The translations under genes and the position numbers were made by a program. Shown here in pieces: positions 1-5,661 of a stretch of DNA of 9,328 bases (positions within the stretch are counted from its first letter, which is position 1; each line of letters starts with the position of its first letter). The notes beneath the pieces are model-generated. The model ran no database searches and was not told where the DNA came from. It saw only the letters and a program-made list of their open reading frames with translations. Source of the stretch: Pseudomonadota bacterium (GTDB taxonomy: Bacteria; Pseudomonadota; Gammaproteobacteria; Xanthomonadales; Rhodanobacteraceae); assembly GCA_023412995.1 (NCBI GenBank), contig JAEZQS010000309.1, forward strand, positions 1-9,328, read 5' to 3'.

Positions 1-1669
1 CCTCGGAGGAAGGCATCGCGGCTGAAGCCGCTCCCACAACGGGTTTCGCTGGGTGCAGGTCGTCGGCGTGGTAGAGGTCGAGCTGCGCGGGGAGCCTGGC
101 GTCTTCGAGGTCCTTGAGCGACTGCCAATAGCTCTGCGCGCGGTCGGCGATCTCGGCCTGCGATTCGATGCGGGCGTTGATCGCCCTGCCCTGCTCCGCG
201 ATTTCCGCGAGGTAGCGGATGCGGGCGCCGGGGATGAGGACGGTGGCGCGGGGTTCCTTGAGCGAGGTGTCGACCTGCGGCGTGAAATCGCAGCGGGAGG
301 AAATGGTGCCAGGGACAATTTTCGGTCCGTTGGCCCCGGCTTCCGCAGCATCATCGCCCGAAAATTGTCCCTGGCACCATTTCGCGCGGAGGAGGCGGCA
401 GAGGTTGACGAACATCCAGGTAATGCCGGGGTCGTTGAACTGGCTGGCGATGGTGGGGTAGACGGGGACGTCCTCGTCCTTCACCTGGAAGGCGACGCGG
501 TTGCGCTTCCACTGCTTGCGCACGTCGCGCAGCGCGTCCTCGGCGCCGCGGCGGTCGTACTTGTTGAGCACGATCAGCTCAGCGAAGTCGATCATGTCGA
601 TCTTCTCGAGCTGGCTGGCGGCGCCGTAGTCGCTGGTCATCACGTACATGGGGAAGTCGACCAGGTCGACGATCTCCGAGTCGCTCTGGCCGATGCCCGC
701 GGTTTCGACGATGACGAGGTCGTAGCCCTGCCCCTTGAGGAACGCGACGCAGTCCTTCAGCACGGCGCTGGTGGCCGCGTGCTGGCGGCGCGTGGCCATC
801 GAGCGCATTAAGACGCGGTGGCTGCGCAGAGAATTCATGCGGATGCGGTCACCAAGCAGCGCGCCGCCCGAGCGGCGGCGGGTGGGGTCGACCGCGAGCA
901 CCGCGATGCGCATCTCGGGAAAGGCATGCAGGAAGCGCAGCAGCAGCTCGTCCACCACGCTCGACTTGCCGGCGCCGCCGGTGCCGGTGATGCCCACCAC
1001 GGGTGTGGTCGACCTCCGGGAATGGGGAATGGGGAATGGGGAATGGGAAGAGCCGGCCGCCCATTGCTTGCGCAGGGTGGCCAGCTCGGAGTCGCTGAAG
1101 CTGCCGTCCTCGATCGCGCTGAGGATGCGGCCTATCGCGATTTCGTCGTTGAGGTCGACGTGCGCCGTACCTGGCTTCGACGATTCCCCATTCCCGATTC
1201 CCGATTCCCGCGCGCGCGCCGCGCGCGCAACCACATCCTCGATCATCGCGACGAGGCCGAGGTGCATGCCGTCGTTGGGGTGGTAGATGCGCTCGACGCC
1301 GTAGGCTTCGAGTTCCCTGATCTCTTCCGGCGTGATGGTGCCGCCACCGCCGCCGAAGACGCGGATGTGGCCGGCGCCGCGCTCCTTCAGCATGTCCACC
1401 ATGTACTTGAAGTACTCGACGTGGCCGCCCTGGTAGGACGAGAGGGCGATGGCGTCCGCGTCTTCCTGCAGCGCGGCGCGCACGACGTCTTCGACCGAAC
1501 GGTTGTGGCCGAGGTGGATCACTTCCGCGCCCTGCGACTGGATCAGCCGGCGCATGATGTTGATCGCGGCGTCGTGCCCGTCGAAGAGGCTGGCGGCGGT
1601 GACGAAGCGCAGCGGCGTGGCGTCTGGCGTCGGCTCGCTGGCGGGAATCTGGGTGGCTGGCCGGCTCAT
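1..1669 (-). CDS. icmF: Fused isobutyryl-CoA mutase IcmF, N-terminal 556 residues (gene runs off left edge)
   Basis: Cobalamin-dependent acyl-CoA mutase fused to its G-protein chaperone; the family interconverts isobutyryl-CoA and n-butyryl-CoA in the cytoplasm. The frame opens at ATG 1669 and stays open to the window edge (556 residues; full family length is about 1,100). Residues about 20-148 are the B12-binding domain (FDGHDAAI at 29-36, SSYQGGH at 77-83, FGGGGG at 105-110). Residues about 223-420 are the MeaB/ArgK-like GTPase: P-loop GITGTGGAGKSS at 226-237, ETAGIGQSD at 322-330, NKYD at 369-372. After about 460 the linker and start of the mutase domain follow; the substrate-binding barrel lies outside the window. 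Four repeat-derived segments sit in frame at residues 154-163, 208-218, 430-457 and 544-552, all in linkers. The Shine-Dalgarno is weak, but the start matches the family N-terminus and a good -10 lies at 1705-1700. MeaI/Hcm-type relatives are possible, but the domain order fits IcmF best. Confidence 0.9.
   Translation of the reverse strand, partial: MSRPATQIPASEPTPDATPLRFVTAASLFDGHDAAINIMRRLIQSQGAEVIHLGHNRSVEDVVRAALQEDADAIALSSYQGGHVEYFKYMVDMLKERGAGHIRVFGGGGGTITPEEIRELEAYGVERIYHPNDGMHLGLVAMIEDVVARAARARESGIGNGESSKPGTAHVDLNDEIAIGRILSAIEDGSFSDSELATLRKQWAAGSSHSPFPIPHSRRSTTPVVGITGTGGAGKSSVVDELLLRFLHAFPEMRIAVLAVDPTRRRSGGALLGDRIRMNSLRSHRVLMRSMATRRQHAATSAVLKDCVAFLKGQGYDLVIVETAGIGQSDSEIVDLVDFPMYVMTSDYGAASQLEKIDMIDFAELIVLNKYDRRGAEDALRDVRKQWKRNRVAFQVKDEDVPVYPTIASQFNDPGITWMFVNLCRLLRAKWCQGQFSGDDAAEAGANGPKIVPGTISSRCDFTPQVDTSLKEPRATVLIPGARIRYLAEIAEQGRAINARIESQAEIADRAQSYWQSLKDLEDARLPAQLDLYHADDLHPAKPVVGAASAAMPSSE
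14..40. repeat. REP-type hairpin inside icmF
   Basis: On the minus (coding) strand this reads GTTGTGGGAGCGGCTTCAGC followed by CGCGATG. The core is a perfect 6-bp stem (18-23 with 26-31) around a two-base centre. I recognise the GGGAGCGGCTTCAGCCGCGA consensus as a REP common in Pseudomonas and xanthomonad genomes; this is recall, not a search. It is translated in frame as V544-M552 (Ala-rich, VVGAASAAM) in the linker before the mutase domain. Such REPs are normally intergenic. Confidence 0.7.
300..383. repeat. 84-bp palindromic element with perfect 26-bp arms, in frame inside icmF
   Basis: Positions 300-325 are the exact reverse complement of 358-383, with a 32-bp centre (326-357). The arm core reads GGTGCCAGGGACAATTTTCG. 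The element is exactly 28 codons long and is read through in icmF as residues 430-457 (WCQGQF from one arm, PKIVPGTIS from the other) without a stop. It lies just after the GTPase domain and before the CDFTPQVDTSLKEPRAT segment typical of the family. No transposase gene and no clear target-site duplication are visible. It resembles REP/MITE-like elements of xanthomonads, possibly mobilised in trans by a RAYT-type transposase (inference). Confidence 0.85.
1018..1047. repeat. GGGAATG heptamer array (four units) inside icmF
   Basis: Four tandem GGGAATG units on the plus strand (1018-1045), followed by a partial unit. On the coding strand the array is translated as residues 208-218 (SHSPFPIPHSR), immediately before the GTPase domain's P-loop strand. 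It is inverted relative to the array at 1183-1210. Arrays of this heptamer are familiar as intergenic repeats in xanthomonads (recall). Confidence 0.85.
1183..1210. repeat. ATTCCCG heptamer array (four units) inside icmF
   Basis: Four tandem 7-bp units on the plus strand: ATTCCCC then three ATTCCCG. They are translated on the coding strand as residues 154-163 (RESGIGNGES), directly after the B12 domain and a GC-alternating Ala/Arg stretch (147-154). Against the reverse complement of the array at 1018-1047 the two match over about 27 bases with two mismatches, so they form an inverted pair spaced by about 135 bp. Confidence 0.85.
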
Positions 1670-1699
1670 GGCAGGACTCGCTGGGAAATCGATACCCTG

Positions 1700-1705
1700 A
1701 TTGTA
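1700..1705 (-). promoter_or_regulatory. -10 element of the icmF promoter
   Basis: The minus strand carries TACAAT (5/6 to the sigma-70 -10 consensus) about 30 bases before the icmF ATG, in a GCGCTACAATC context, implying a short leader of roughly 25 bases. The best -35 match, TCGACA (1732-1727), is 21 bp upstream, which is longer than ideal, so the -35 is uncertain. Confidence 0.45.
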
Positions 1706-1834
1706 GCGCGCGCGCCGTTTGCGGCCTGTCGAGGCGTTGCCTCAGACGGGGAACCAGCCGTCGATGCCGTCTCGCTGCGGGTGAACACGGCCGTGACGAC
1801 CCCGATGTCGCGGCGAACACCATCCCCACCCAAA

Positions 1835-1855
1835 CCCTCCCCTTGAAGGGGAGGG
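1835..1855 (-). terminator. Hairpin between the exported-protein gene and icmF
   Basis: CCCTCCCCTT and AAGGGGAGGG are perfect 10-base complements around a single G. A realistic fold is an 8-bp stem with a TTGAA loop. It lies 12 bp past the stop codon of the 1868-2452 gene and ahead of the icmF promoter. On the minus strand a short TTT follows the stem, but no long T run. The CCCTCCCCTTGAAGGGGAGG motif also occurs as a dispersed repeat in proteobacteria (recall), so it may be a repeat doing terminator work. Confidence 0.5.
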
Positions 1856-1867
1856 CTTCCAGCGACG

Positions 1868-2452
1868 CTACGGCTTCTCCACGCGGATGCTGTCGTCGTA
1901 GCGGATCGTCTGCACGGTGGAGGACTTGCGGCCCATGGCTTCGCCGGTGCTTTCGGCACGGACGATGCGGCCGCTGGAATCGAGGAAGGCCTTGTTGTGG
2001 GAGGTGACGTCGATGCCCATGACGGACATGTTCTGGTCGTAGCTGATGGCGCGCAGGGACTTGCCGTCGACCGGCTGCATGCCCTCCTCCTTGACGTTGC
2101 TGAGGCCGGACTGGAGCTGGTCGATGGAGGTGGGCATGAAGCGCTTCATCATGCCGCCCATGTCGAACGGCGGCTGCATCCACTCGTCGCCGGCGCGCAT
2201 CCATGTGCCCTCGGGCGTCATCACGATTTCCATGTCGGGCGTGGTCATGTGGACGCGGCGCATGGTGTCGTACCGCGCGACGATGCGCTGGTCCTTGCCG
2301 CCGTCGCTGGTGACGGTCTGGCTCTCGAAGCGCCCGTCCATCATCTTCTGGTAGGCGGAAACCAGGTCGGCGCGGGCATCGGCGAGTGCGAGGCCGGGTG
2401 CCAGCAGGAACAGCAGCGCGATGGCGGCAGATCGGGCAAACACGTGAGCCAT
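1868..2452 (-). CDS. Exported hypothetical protein, LolA/DUF-like fold suspected
   Basis: A 194-residue protein with a clear signal peptide: MAHVFARSAA, a hydrophobic stretch at 10-22, and a signal peptidase I site after ALA (about residue 24). The mature part is Met-rich with repeated beta-strand-like segments. It includes an ARYDTMRRVHMTTP stretch followed by EIVMTPEGTWMRAGDEW, a pattern seen in periplasmic proteins related to outer-membrane lipoprotein carriers (LolA-like); this is inference and no function is assigned. A longer frame begins at 2509, but ATG 2452 is preferred. It starts the signal peptide and has AAGGGG about 7 bases upstream, and the upstream codons overlap a promoter candidate at 2481-2509. 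It lies about 100 bp after the hydrolase gene on the same strand and ends at a hairpin, so it is probably monocistronic. Confidence 0.8.
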   Translation of the reverse strand: MAHVFARSAAIALLFLLAPGLALADARADLVSAYQKMMDGRFESQTVTSDGGKDQRIVARYDTMRRVHMTTPDMEIVMTPEGTWMRAGDEWMQPPFDMGGMMKRFMPTSIDQLQSGLSNVKEEGMQPVDGKSLRAISYDQNMSVMGIDVTSHNKAFLDSSGRIVRAESTGEAMGRKSSTVQTIRYDDSIRVEKP

Positions 2453-2480
2453 GTCGGAACCCCTTCGTTGTGGAACGGCC

Positions 2481-2509
2481 ATTGTCGGCGGCCCGTGCAG
2501 GGGCGGCAA
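2481..2509 (-). promoter_or_regulatory. Promoter candidate for the exported-protein gene
   Basis: On the minus strand TTGCCG (2509-2504) and GACAAT (2486-2481) are separated by 17 bp, each 4/6 to the sigma-70 consensus. The -10 lies about 28 bases before the ATG at 2452. A 6-bp hairpin just upstream could separate this gene from the hydrolase gene. Confidence 0.4.
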
Positions 2510-2524
2510 TCGGCTGGCTCACGC

Positions 2525-2542
2525 ACGCAGGGGGAACTGCGT
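2525..2542 (-). terminator. Weak hairpin after the hydrolase gene
   Basis: ACGCAG and CTGCGT form a perfect 6-bp stem with a six-base loop, 8 bp past the hydrolase stop codon. There is no T tract, so terminator function is only suggested by position. Confidence 0.25.
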
Positions 2543-2550
2543 CACAGGGC

Positions 2551-3477
2551 TCATGCGAACCCGTACGGCAGGTTGGGCGTGGAGACCACGCGCTCGCCGA
2601 CGCACTCGCCGCCGAGGAAACGCAGCGCCGCATCGATCACGCGCTCGTCATCCAGGATGCGGTGGTGGCCGAGGCCCGTCGTGGTGAGCAGGCGCGCGGC
2701 CGGCCAGTGGCGCGCGTAGCGCTCGCCTTCGGCCCATGGCACCTCGCGATCGCCGAAGTCGTGCACCACCAGCGCCGGGCGCGCGATCGCGGGCGCGGCG
2801 ACATGCGCGTGCAGGCTGGCGATGACGCCCGGCTGGCGCGCCTCGTAGGTGTCGAACAGGCGTGCCCCAAGGAACTCGGCGAGGCCCACCACGCGCGAGA
2901 ACCGGCGCGCCGCGTCGACCGGATCCGCGGCCGGGGCGACCAGGATGGCGCGATCGGCGCGCAGGCCGTCCGCCAACGCCAGCATGGCCGCGGCGCCACC
3001 GAGCGAATGCCCGACGACCGCCGCCGCGGGACCGAAGCGCGTGCCGACCGCCCGCAACGCGGCCGCGAAATCCGGCAGCGTCGCGCGCCGGCCGCTGCTG
3101 CGCCCATGCGCGACGTGGTCGAGCGCGACTGCCGCATACCCCGACTCGCGCAGGCGCTCTACCCACGGAGCGAACCGCAGCCCATGGCTCGACCAGCCAT
3201 GCGAGAACAACACCCACGGCTGCGCGGCCGGATCGCCCCAGGTGTAGAGGGAGAGACGCTCGCCGGCAAACGGCAGCATCGACATCACGGCGCCCTGCGG
3301 ATCCGCCCCCAGCGCATTGCGCCGCGACACCTGGAAGGGCGTGCAGAACAGGGCATCGGCGCGGCGCAGGGTCGCAGTGGGCGCAAGCCAGCTGCCGAGG
3401 CGGAAGCGCAGGCGCAGGGCGAGCAGCTTGAATTTGTGAACGGTCGTGCTATTTACGCGGGTGGCAACCGTGGCCAT
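2551..3477 (-). CDS. Alpha/beta hydrolase
   Basis: A 308-residue alpha/beta-fold hydrolase with no signal peptide. The oxyanion region is FSHGWSSHG at 91-99. The nucleophile elbow is GHSLGG with Ser158. The acid is probably Asp243 in HDFGDREVPW, and the catalytic His is His271 (or the adjacent His272) in GLGHHRIL. The substrate is unknown; esterase or lipase-like activity on acyl esters or thioesters is plausible. The frame is open far upstream across the TetR gene, but ATG 3477 is chosen because it follows the TetR stop by 17 bp and gives a compact family-like N-terminus. Co-transcription with the TetR gene is very likely, suggesting the regulator controls this hydrolase as well as itself. 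The Shine-Dalgarno is weak. Confidence 0.88.
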   Translation of the reverse strand: MATVATRVNSTTVHKFKLLALRLRFRLGSWLAPTATLRRADALFCTPFQVSRRNALGADPQGAVMSMLPFAGERLSLYTWGDPAAQPWVLFSHGWSSHGLRFAPWVERLRESGYAAVALDHVAHGRSSGRRATLPDFAAALRAVGTRFGPAAAVVGHSLGGAAAMLALADGLRADRAILVAPAADPVDAARRFSRVVGLAEFLGARLFDTYEARQPGVIASLHAHVAAPAIARPALVVHDFGDREVPWAEGERYARHWPAARLLTTTGLGHHRILDDERVIDAALRFLGGECVGERVVSTPNLPYGFA

Positions 3478-3494
3478 GGCGGAATCTCGAAAGC

Positions 3495-4097
3495 TCAGGG
3501 GGAATGGGTGGCGAGCAGGCGCTCGAAGGCGCTTTCGGCGCGCGCACGCGCCTCGCCGGGATCGAACATGCGGGTGTCCTGGTGCAGCGCGAGGGCGATG
3601 CCGAAGATCTCGAACGCGACCTGGCGCGAATCGGTGCCCGGCCGCAGCTCGTCCGCGTCGATGGCAATGCCCACCGCGCGGGCCGTCTCCGACCGCCAGC
3701 GCTCCAGCAGCGCCGCCACGCGTTCGCGTTGCGGACCCGGGCGCGCGTCGTACTCGCTGACGGCGCCCACGATCAGGCAGCCGTGGCGGTTGTCGCGCAC
3801 CCAGTCGAACCAGCTGGCAACGATTGCACGCAGCCGGGCGAGCCCGCGCGGCCTGCGCAGCGCTGGCAGGAACACCCGTTCGGCAAAGCGCTGCCCGCCG
3901 GCATCGATCACCGCCAGCTGCAGGTCCTCGCGCGAACCGAAATGGGCGAACACGCCGCTCTTGGACATGCCGACCGCCTGCGCCACCGCGCCGATCGACA
4001 GGCCTTCCACGCCCTCGCGGCAGGCAATGGCGTAGGCCCTGTCGAGGATCGTCTGGCGCGTGGCGGCGCCCTTCGGGGTGATGGCGACAGCAGACAT
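3495..4097 (-). CDS. TetR/AcrR-family transcriptional regulator
   Basis: A 200-residue regulator. Residues about 12-58 form the N-terminal helix-turn-helix domain (TRQTILDRAYAIACREG, then SIGAVAQAVGMSKSGVFAHF, then GSREDLQLAVID), a textbook TetR pattern. The remainder is a helical ligand-binding and dimerisation domain that includes a Trp-rich helix (IVASWFDWVRDNRHGCLIVG). The ligand is unknown. The gene is first in a two-gene unit with the hydrolase and is divergent from leucine dehydrogenase, with 243 bp between the start codons. An ACGATCGT palindrome lies 15-22 bases before its ATG and is a natural autoregulatory site. Whether it also controls the divergent leucine genes cannot be told from sequence. 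Confidence 0.92.
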   Translation of the reverse strand: MSAVAITPKGAATRQTILDRAYAIACREGVEGLSIGAVAQAVGMSKSGVFAHFGSREDLQLAVIDAGGQRFAERVFLPALRRPRGLARLRAIVASWFDWVRDNRHGCLIVGAVSEYDARPGPQRERVAALLERWRSETARAVGIAIDADELRPGTDSRQVAFEIFGIALALHQDTRMFDPGEARARAESAFERLLATHSP

Positions 4098-4103
4098 GGC
4101 GGG

Positions 4104-4132
4104 AAAATAGCACGATCGTTCGTTAGTTGCAG
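4104..4132 (-). promoter_or_regulatory. tetR promoter candidate with an operator-like palindrome in the spacer
   Basis: On the minus strand CTGCAA (4132-4127) and TATTTT (4109-4104) are 17 bp apart, moderate -35/-10 matches. The spacer carries ACGAACGATCGTG. The 8-bp palindrome ACGATCGT (4112-4119) extends to 12 bp with one mismatched pair (4110-4121). TetR-family repressors typically bind such dyads between -35 and -10. Both the promoter and the operator assignments are inference. Confidence 0.4.
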
Positions 4133-4176
4133 CGTGCCCGGCGACTGCCGTTCAGCCTCGGCGCGTGGGCCGCAGG

Positions 4177-4206
4177 CTGTCGCTTGCCGGACCCCGGGGC
4201 TACACT
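4177..4206 (+). promoter_or_regulatory. Promoter candidate for leucine dehydrogenase
   Basis: TACACT (4201-4206) is a fair -10, in a GGGGCTACACTACG context. CTGTCG (4177-4182) is a poor -35 at 18-bp spacing. This gives a leader of about 130 bases before the ATG at 4341. The leader is GC-rich with no recognised riboswitch. Confidence 0.35.
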
Positions 4207-4330
4207 ACGCGCCGCAAAAAACGGGGGCGGCGGCAGCACCGGCCCGCTCCGCACGATTGATCCATCGCCTCGCGCCTCGTCCCATGCAGCTCCGCCGCGT
4301 GCGCCTGCAGGCTGGCGAGCGCCCTCCCGC

Positions 4331-4335
4331 AGGAG
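4331..4335 (+). promoter_or_regulatory. Ribosome binding site deciding the leucine dehydrogenase start
   Basis: AGGAG sits five bases before ATG 4341. It favours this start over the in-frame upstream ATG at 4284, which has no comparable site. Confidence 0.7.
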
Positions 4336-4340
4336 CCGTC

Positions 4341-5444
4341 ATGCTTTTTGAAACCATCGCCACCACCGGCCACGAACAGATCGTTTTCTGCCACAGCAAG
4401 GATGCGGGCCTGAAGGCCATCATCGCGGTGCACAACACCGTGCTCGGTCCGGCGCTGGGCGGCTTGCGCATGTGGCCTTACAAGAGCGAGGCGGAAGCGC
4501 TGAACGACGTGCTGCGCCTCTCGCGCGGCATGACGTACAAGAACGCGGTGGCCGGCCTCAACCTCGGTGGCGGCAAGGCGGTGATCATCGGCGACCCGGC
4601 GACGGACAAGTCCGAGGCGCTGTTCCGCGCGTTCGGCCGCTTCGTCAACTCGCTCAACGGCCGCTACATCACGGCCGAGGACGTCGGCATCGACGTCAAC
4701 GACATGGAATACGTGTTCCGCGAGACCGAGTTCGTGACCGGCGTGCACCAGGTGCATGGCGGTTCGGGCGACCCCTCGCCCTTCACGGCGTTCGGCACGC
4801 TGCAGGGCCTGATGGCGGCGCTCAACCACAAGTTCGGCAACGAGGAAGTGGGCCGCTACAGCTACGCCGTGCAGGGCGCCGGCCACGTCGGCATGGAGTT
4901 CATCAAGCTGCTGCGCGAGCAGGGCGCGAAGGTGTTCGTCACCGACATCAACAAGGAACTGGTGCAGCGCGCGGTGGACGAGCACGGCTGCACGGCGGTG
5001 GGCCTGGACGAGATCTACGACGTCGATGCCGACGTCTACAGCCCCTGCGCGCTCGGCGGCACGCTCAACGAGCAGACCATCGACCGCATCAAGGCCAAGG
5101 TCATCTGCGGCGCCGCCAACAACCAGCTCGCGACCGACGCGATCGGCGACGAACTGACCAAACGCGGCGTGCTGTACGCCCCCGACTACGCAGTCAATGC
5201 CGGCGGCGTGATGAACGTTTCGCTGGAGATCGACGGCTACAACCGCGAGCGCGCCATGCGCATGATGCGCACGATCTACTACAACCTGTCGCGCATCTTC
5301 CAGATCGCCGAACGCGACGGCATCTCCACCTACATGGCTGCCGACCGCATGGCCGAGGAGCGCATCGCCTCGATCGGCAAGATCAAGCTGCCGACCATGG
5401 GCAACAACGGGCCGCGTTTCCTGGGACGCATGCGCGGGCAGTAA
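4341..5444 (+). CDS. Leucine dehydrogenase (Leu/Val/Ile/Phe dehydrogenase family)
   Basis: NAD-dependent oxidative deamination of leucine (and usually valine/isoleucine) to the 2-oxo acid and ammonium. The 367-residue length is normal. Residues about 35-145 form the substrate domain: GGLRMWPY at 40-47, GMTYKNA with Lys67, LNLGGGKAVIIGDP with Lys79, TAEDVG with Asp114. These match the catalytic lysines and aspartate known for Bacillus LeuDH. The NAD domain has GAGHVG at 179-184 and Asp202 at the end of strand 2 (VFVTDINKE), which favours NAD over NADP. An in-frame ATG exists at 4284, but ATG 4341 is chosen because AGGAG lies five bases upstream and the protein then begins MLFETI like its relatives. 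A strong hairpin follows the stop. Amino-acid specificity within the family cannot be fixed by eye; valine or phenylalanine preference remains possible. Confidence 0.93.
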   Translation: MLFETIATTGHEQIVFCHSKDAGLKAIIAVHNTVLGPALGGLRMWPYKSEAEALNDVLRLSRGMTYKNAVAGLNLGGGKAVIIGDPATDKSEALFRAFGRFVNSLNGRYITAEDVGIDVNDMEYVFRETEFVTGVHQVHGGSGDPSPFTAFGTLQGLMAALNHKFGNEEVGRYSYAVQGAGHVGMEFIKLLREQGAKVFVTDINKELVQRAVDEHGCTAVGLDEIYDVDADVYSPCALGGTLNEQTIDRIKAKVICGAANNQLATDAIGDELTKRGVLYAPDYAVNAGGVMNVSLEIDGYNRERAMRMMRTIYYNLSRIFQIAERDGISTYMAADRMAEERIASIGKIKLPTMGNNGPRFLGRMRGQ

Positions 5445-5452
5445 CCCCGTCG

Positions 5453-5479
5453 CGCCTGGCGCCCACGGGGCGCCGGGCG
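5453..5479 (+). terminator. Strong GC hairpin after leucine dehydrogenase
   Basis: A 12-bp stem (5453-5464 with 5468-5479, one T-G wobble) closes on an ACG triloop: CGCCTGGCGCCC pairs with GGGCGCCGGGCG. It begins 9 bases past the stop codon. There is no U-tract, so it could be a weak intrinsic terminator, an mRNA 3'-end stabiliser, or a repeat. Confidence 0.5.
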
Positions 5480-5580
5480 GATGCGGGCGGCGGCCAGTTC
5501 CGTCCGCTCCGGCGAGGCACCGGGCACCGGCTTCGAGCCCCGGGGCAACCGGAGCGGCAGGCCAATCCCCGTTTGCCGTG

Positions 5581-5606
5581 CGTCGTCCGGGCGAAAGCCG
5601 GGATCC
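5581..5606. repeat. Dispersed-repeat-like hairpin with GAAA loop
   Basis: CGTCGTCCGGGCGAAAGCCG continuing GGATCC resembles the widespread proteobacterial repeat CGTCATCCCGGCGAAAGCCG-GGATCC (recall). The stem is 5586-5592 with 5597-5603, with one mismatched pair, around a GAAA tetraloop. It lies in the 217-bp gap between leucine dehydrogenase and the diguanylate cyclase. Confidence 0.5.
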
Positions 5607-5661
5607 GGCGACCCGGCCGTCGCGCCGGCGATGGCATGGATGCTGCTAGTCCTCTGGGGCC

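Noticed and set aside
1018..1210. The two heptamer arrays as ends of a single mobile element
   Set aside because: The sequence between them encodes linker helices expected in IcmF (DEIAIGRILSAIEDGSFSD), so two separate insertions flanking native sequence are more likely.
1..1669. icmF as a decaying pseudogene because of its many repeats
   Set aside because: No stop or frameshift in 556 codons, and the B12-binding and GTPase motifs are intact. The downstream part is unseen, so this is not fully excluded.
1786..1795. CACGGCCGTG palindrome upstream of icmF
   Set aside because: A 10-bp GC palindrome is expected by chance at this composition. It does not extend and is poorly placed relative to the -10 at 1705-1700.
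849..2633. Long minus-strand frame overlapping icmF and the exported-protein gene
   Set aside because: It is one frame off from icmF, lacks the B12 and GTPase motifs, and spans two well-supported genes.
2386..4035. Long plus-strand frame across the hydrolase and TetR genes
   Set aside because: Both minus-strand genes have complete catalytic or DNA-binding motifs. The plus-strand product is Arg/Ala-rich without a domain.
3478..4113. Upstream extension of the hydrolase frame through the TetR gene (a fusion)
   Set aside because: The TetR protein is encoded in a different frame with its own stop at 3495. The extension is Arg/Pro/Ala-rich shadow sequence.
3504..4340. Upstream extension of the leucine dehydrogenase frame
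   Set aside because: The open frame runs back over the tetR gene only because of GC bias. AGGAG before ATG 4341 and the family N-terminus fix the start.
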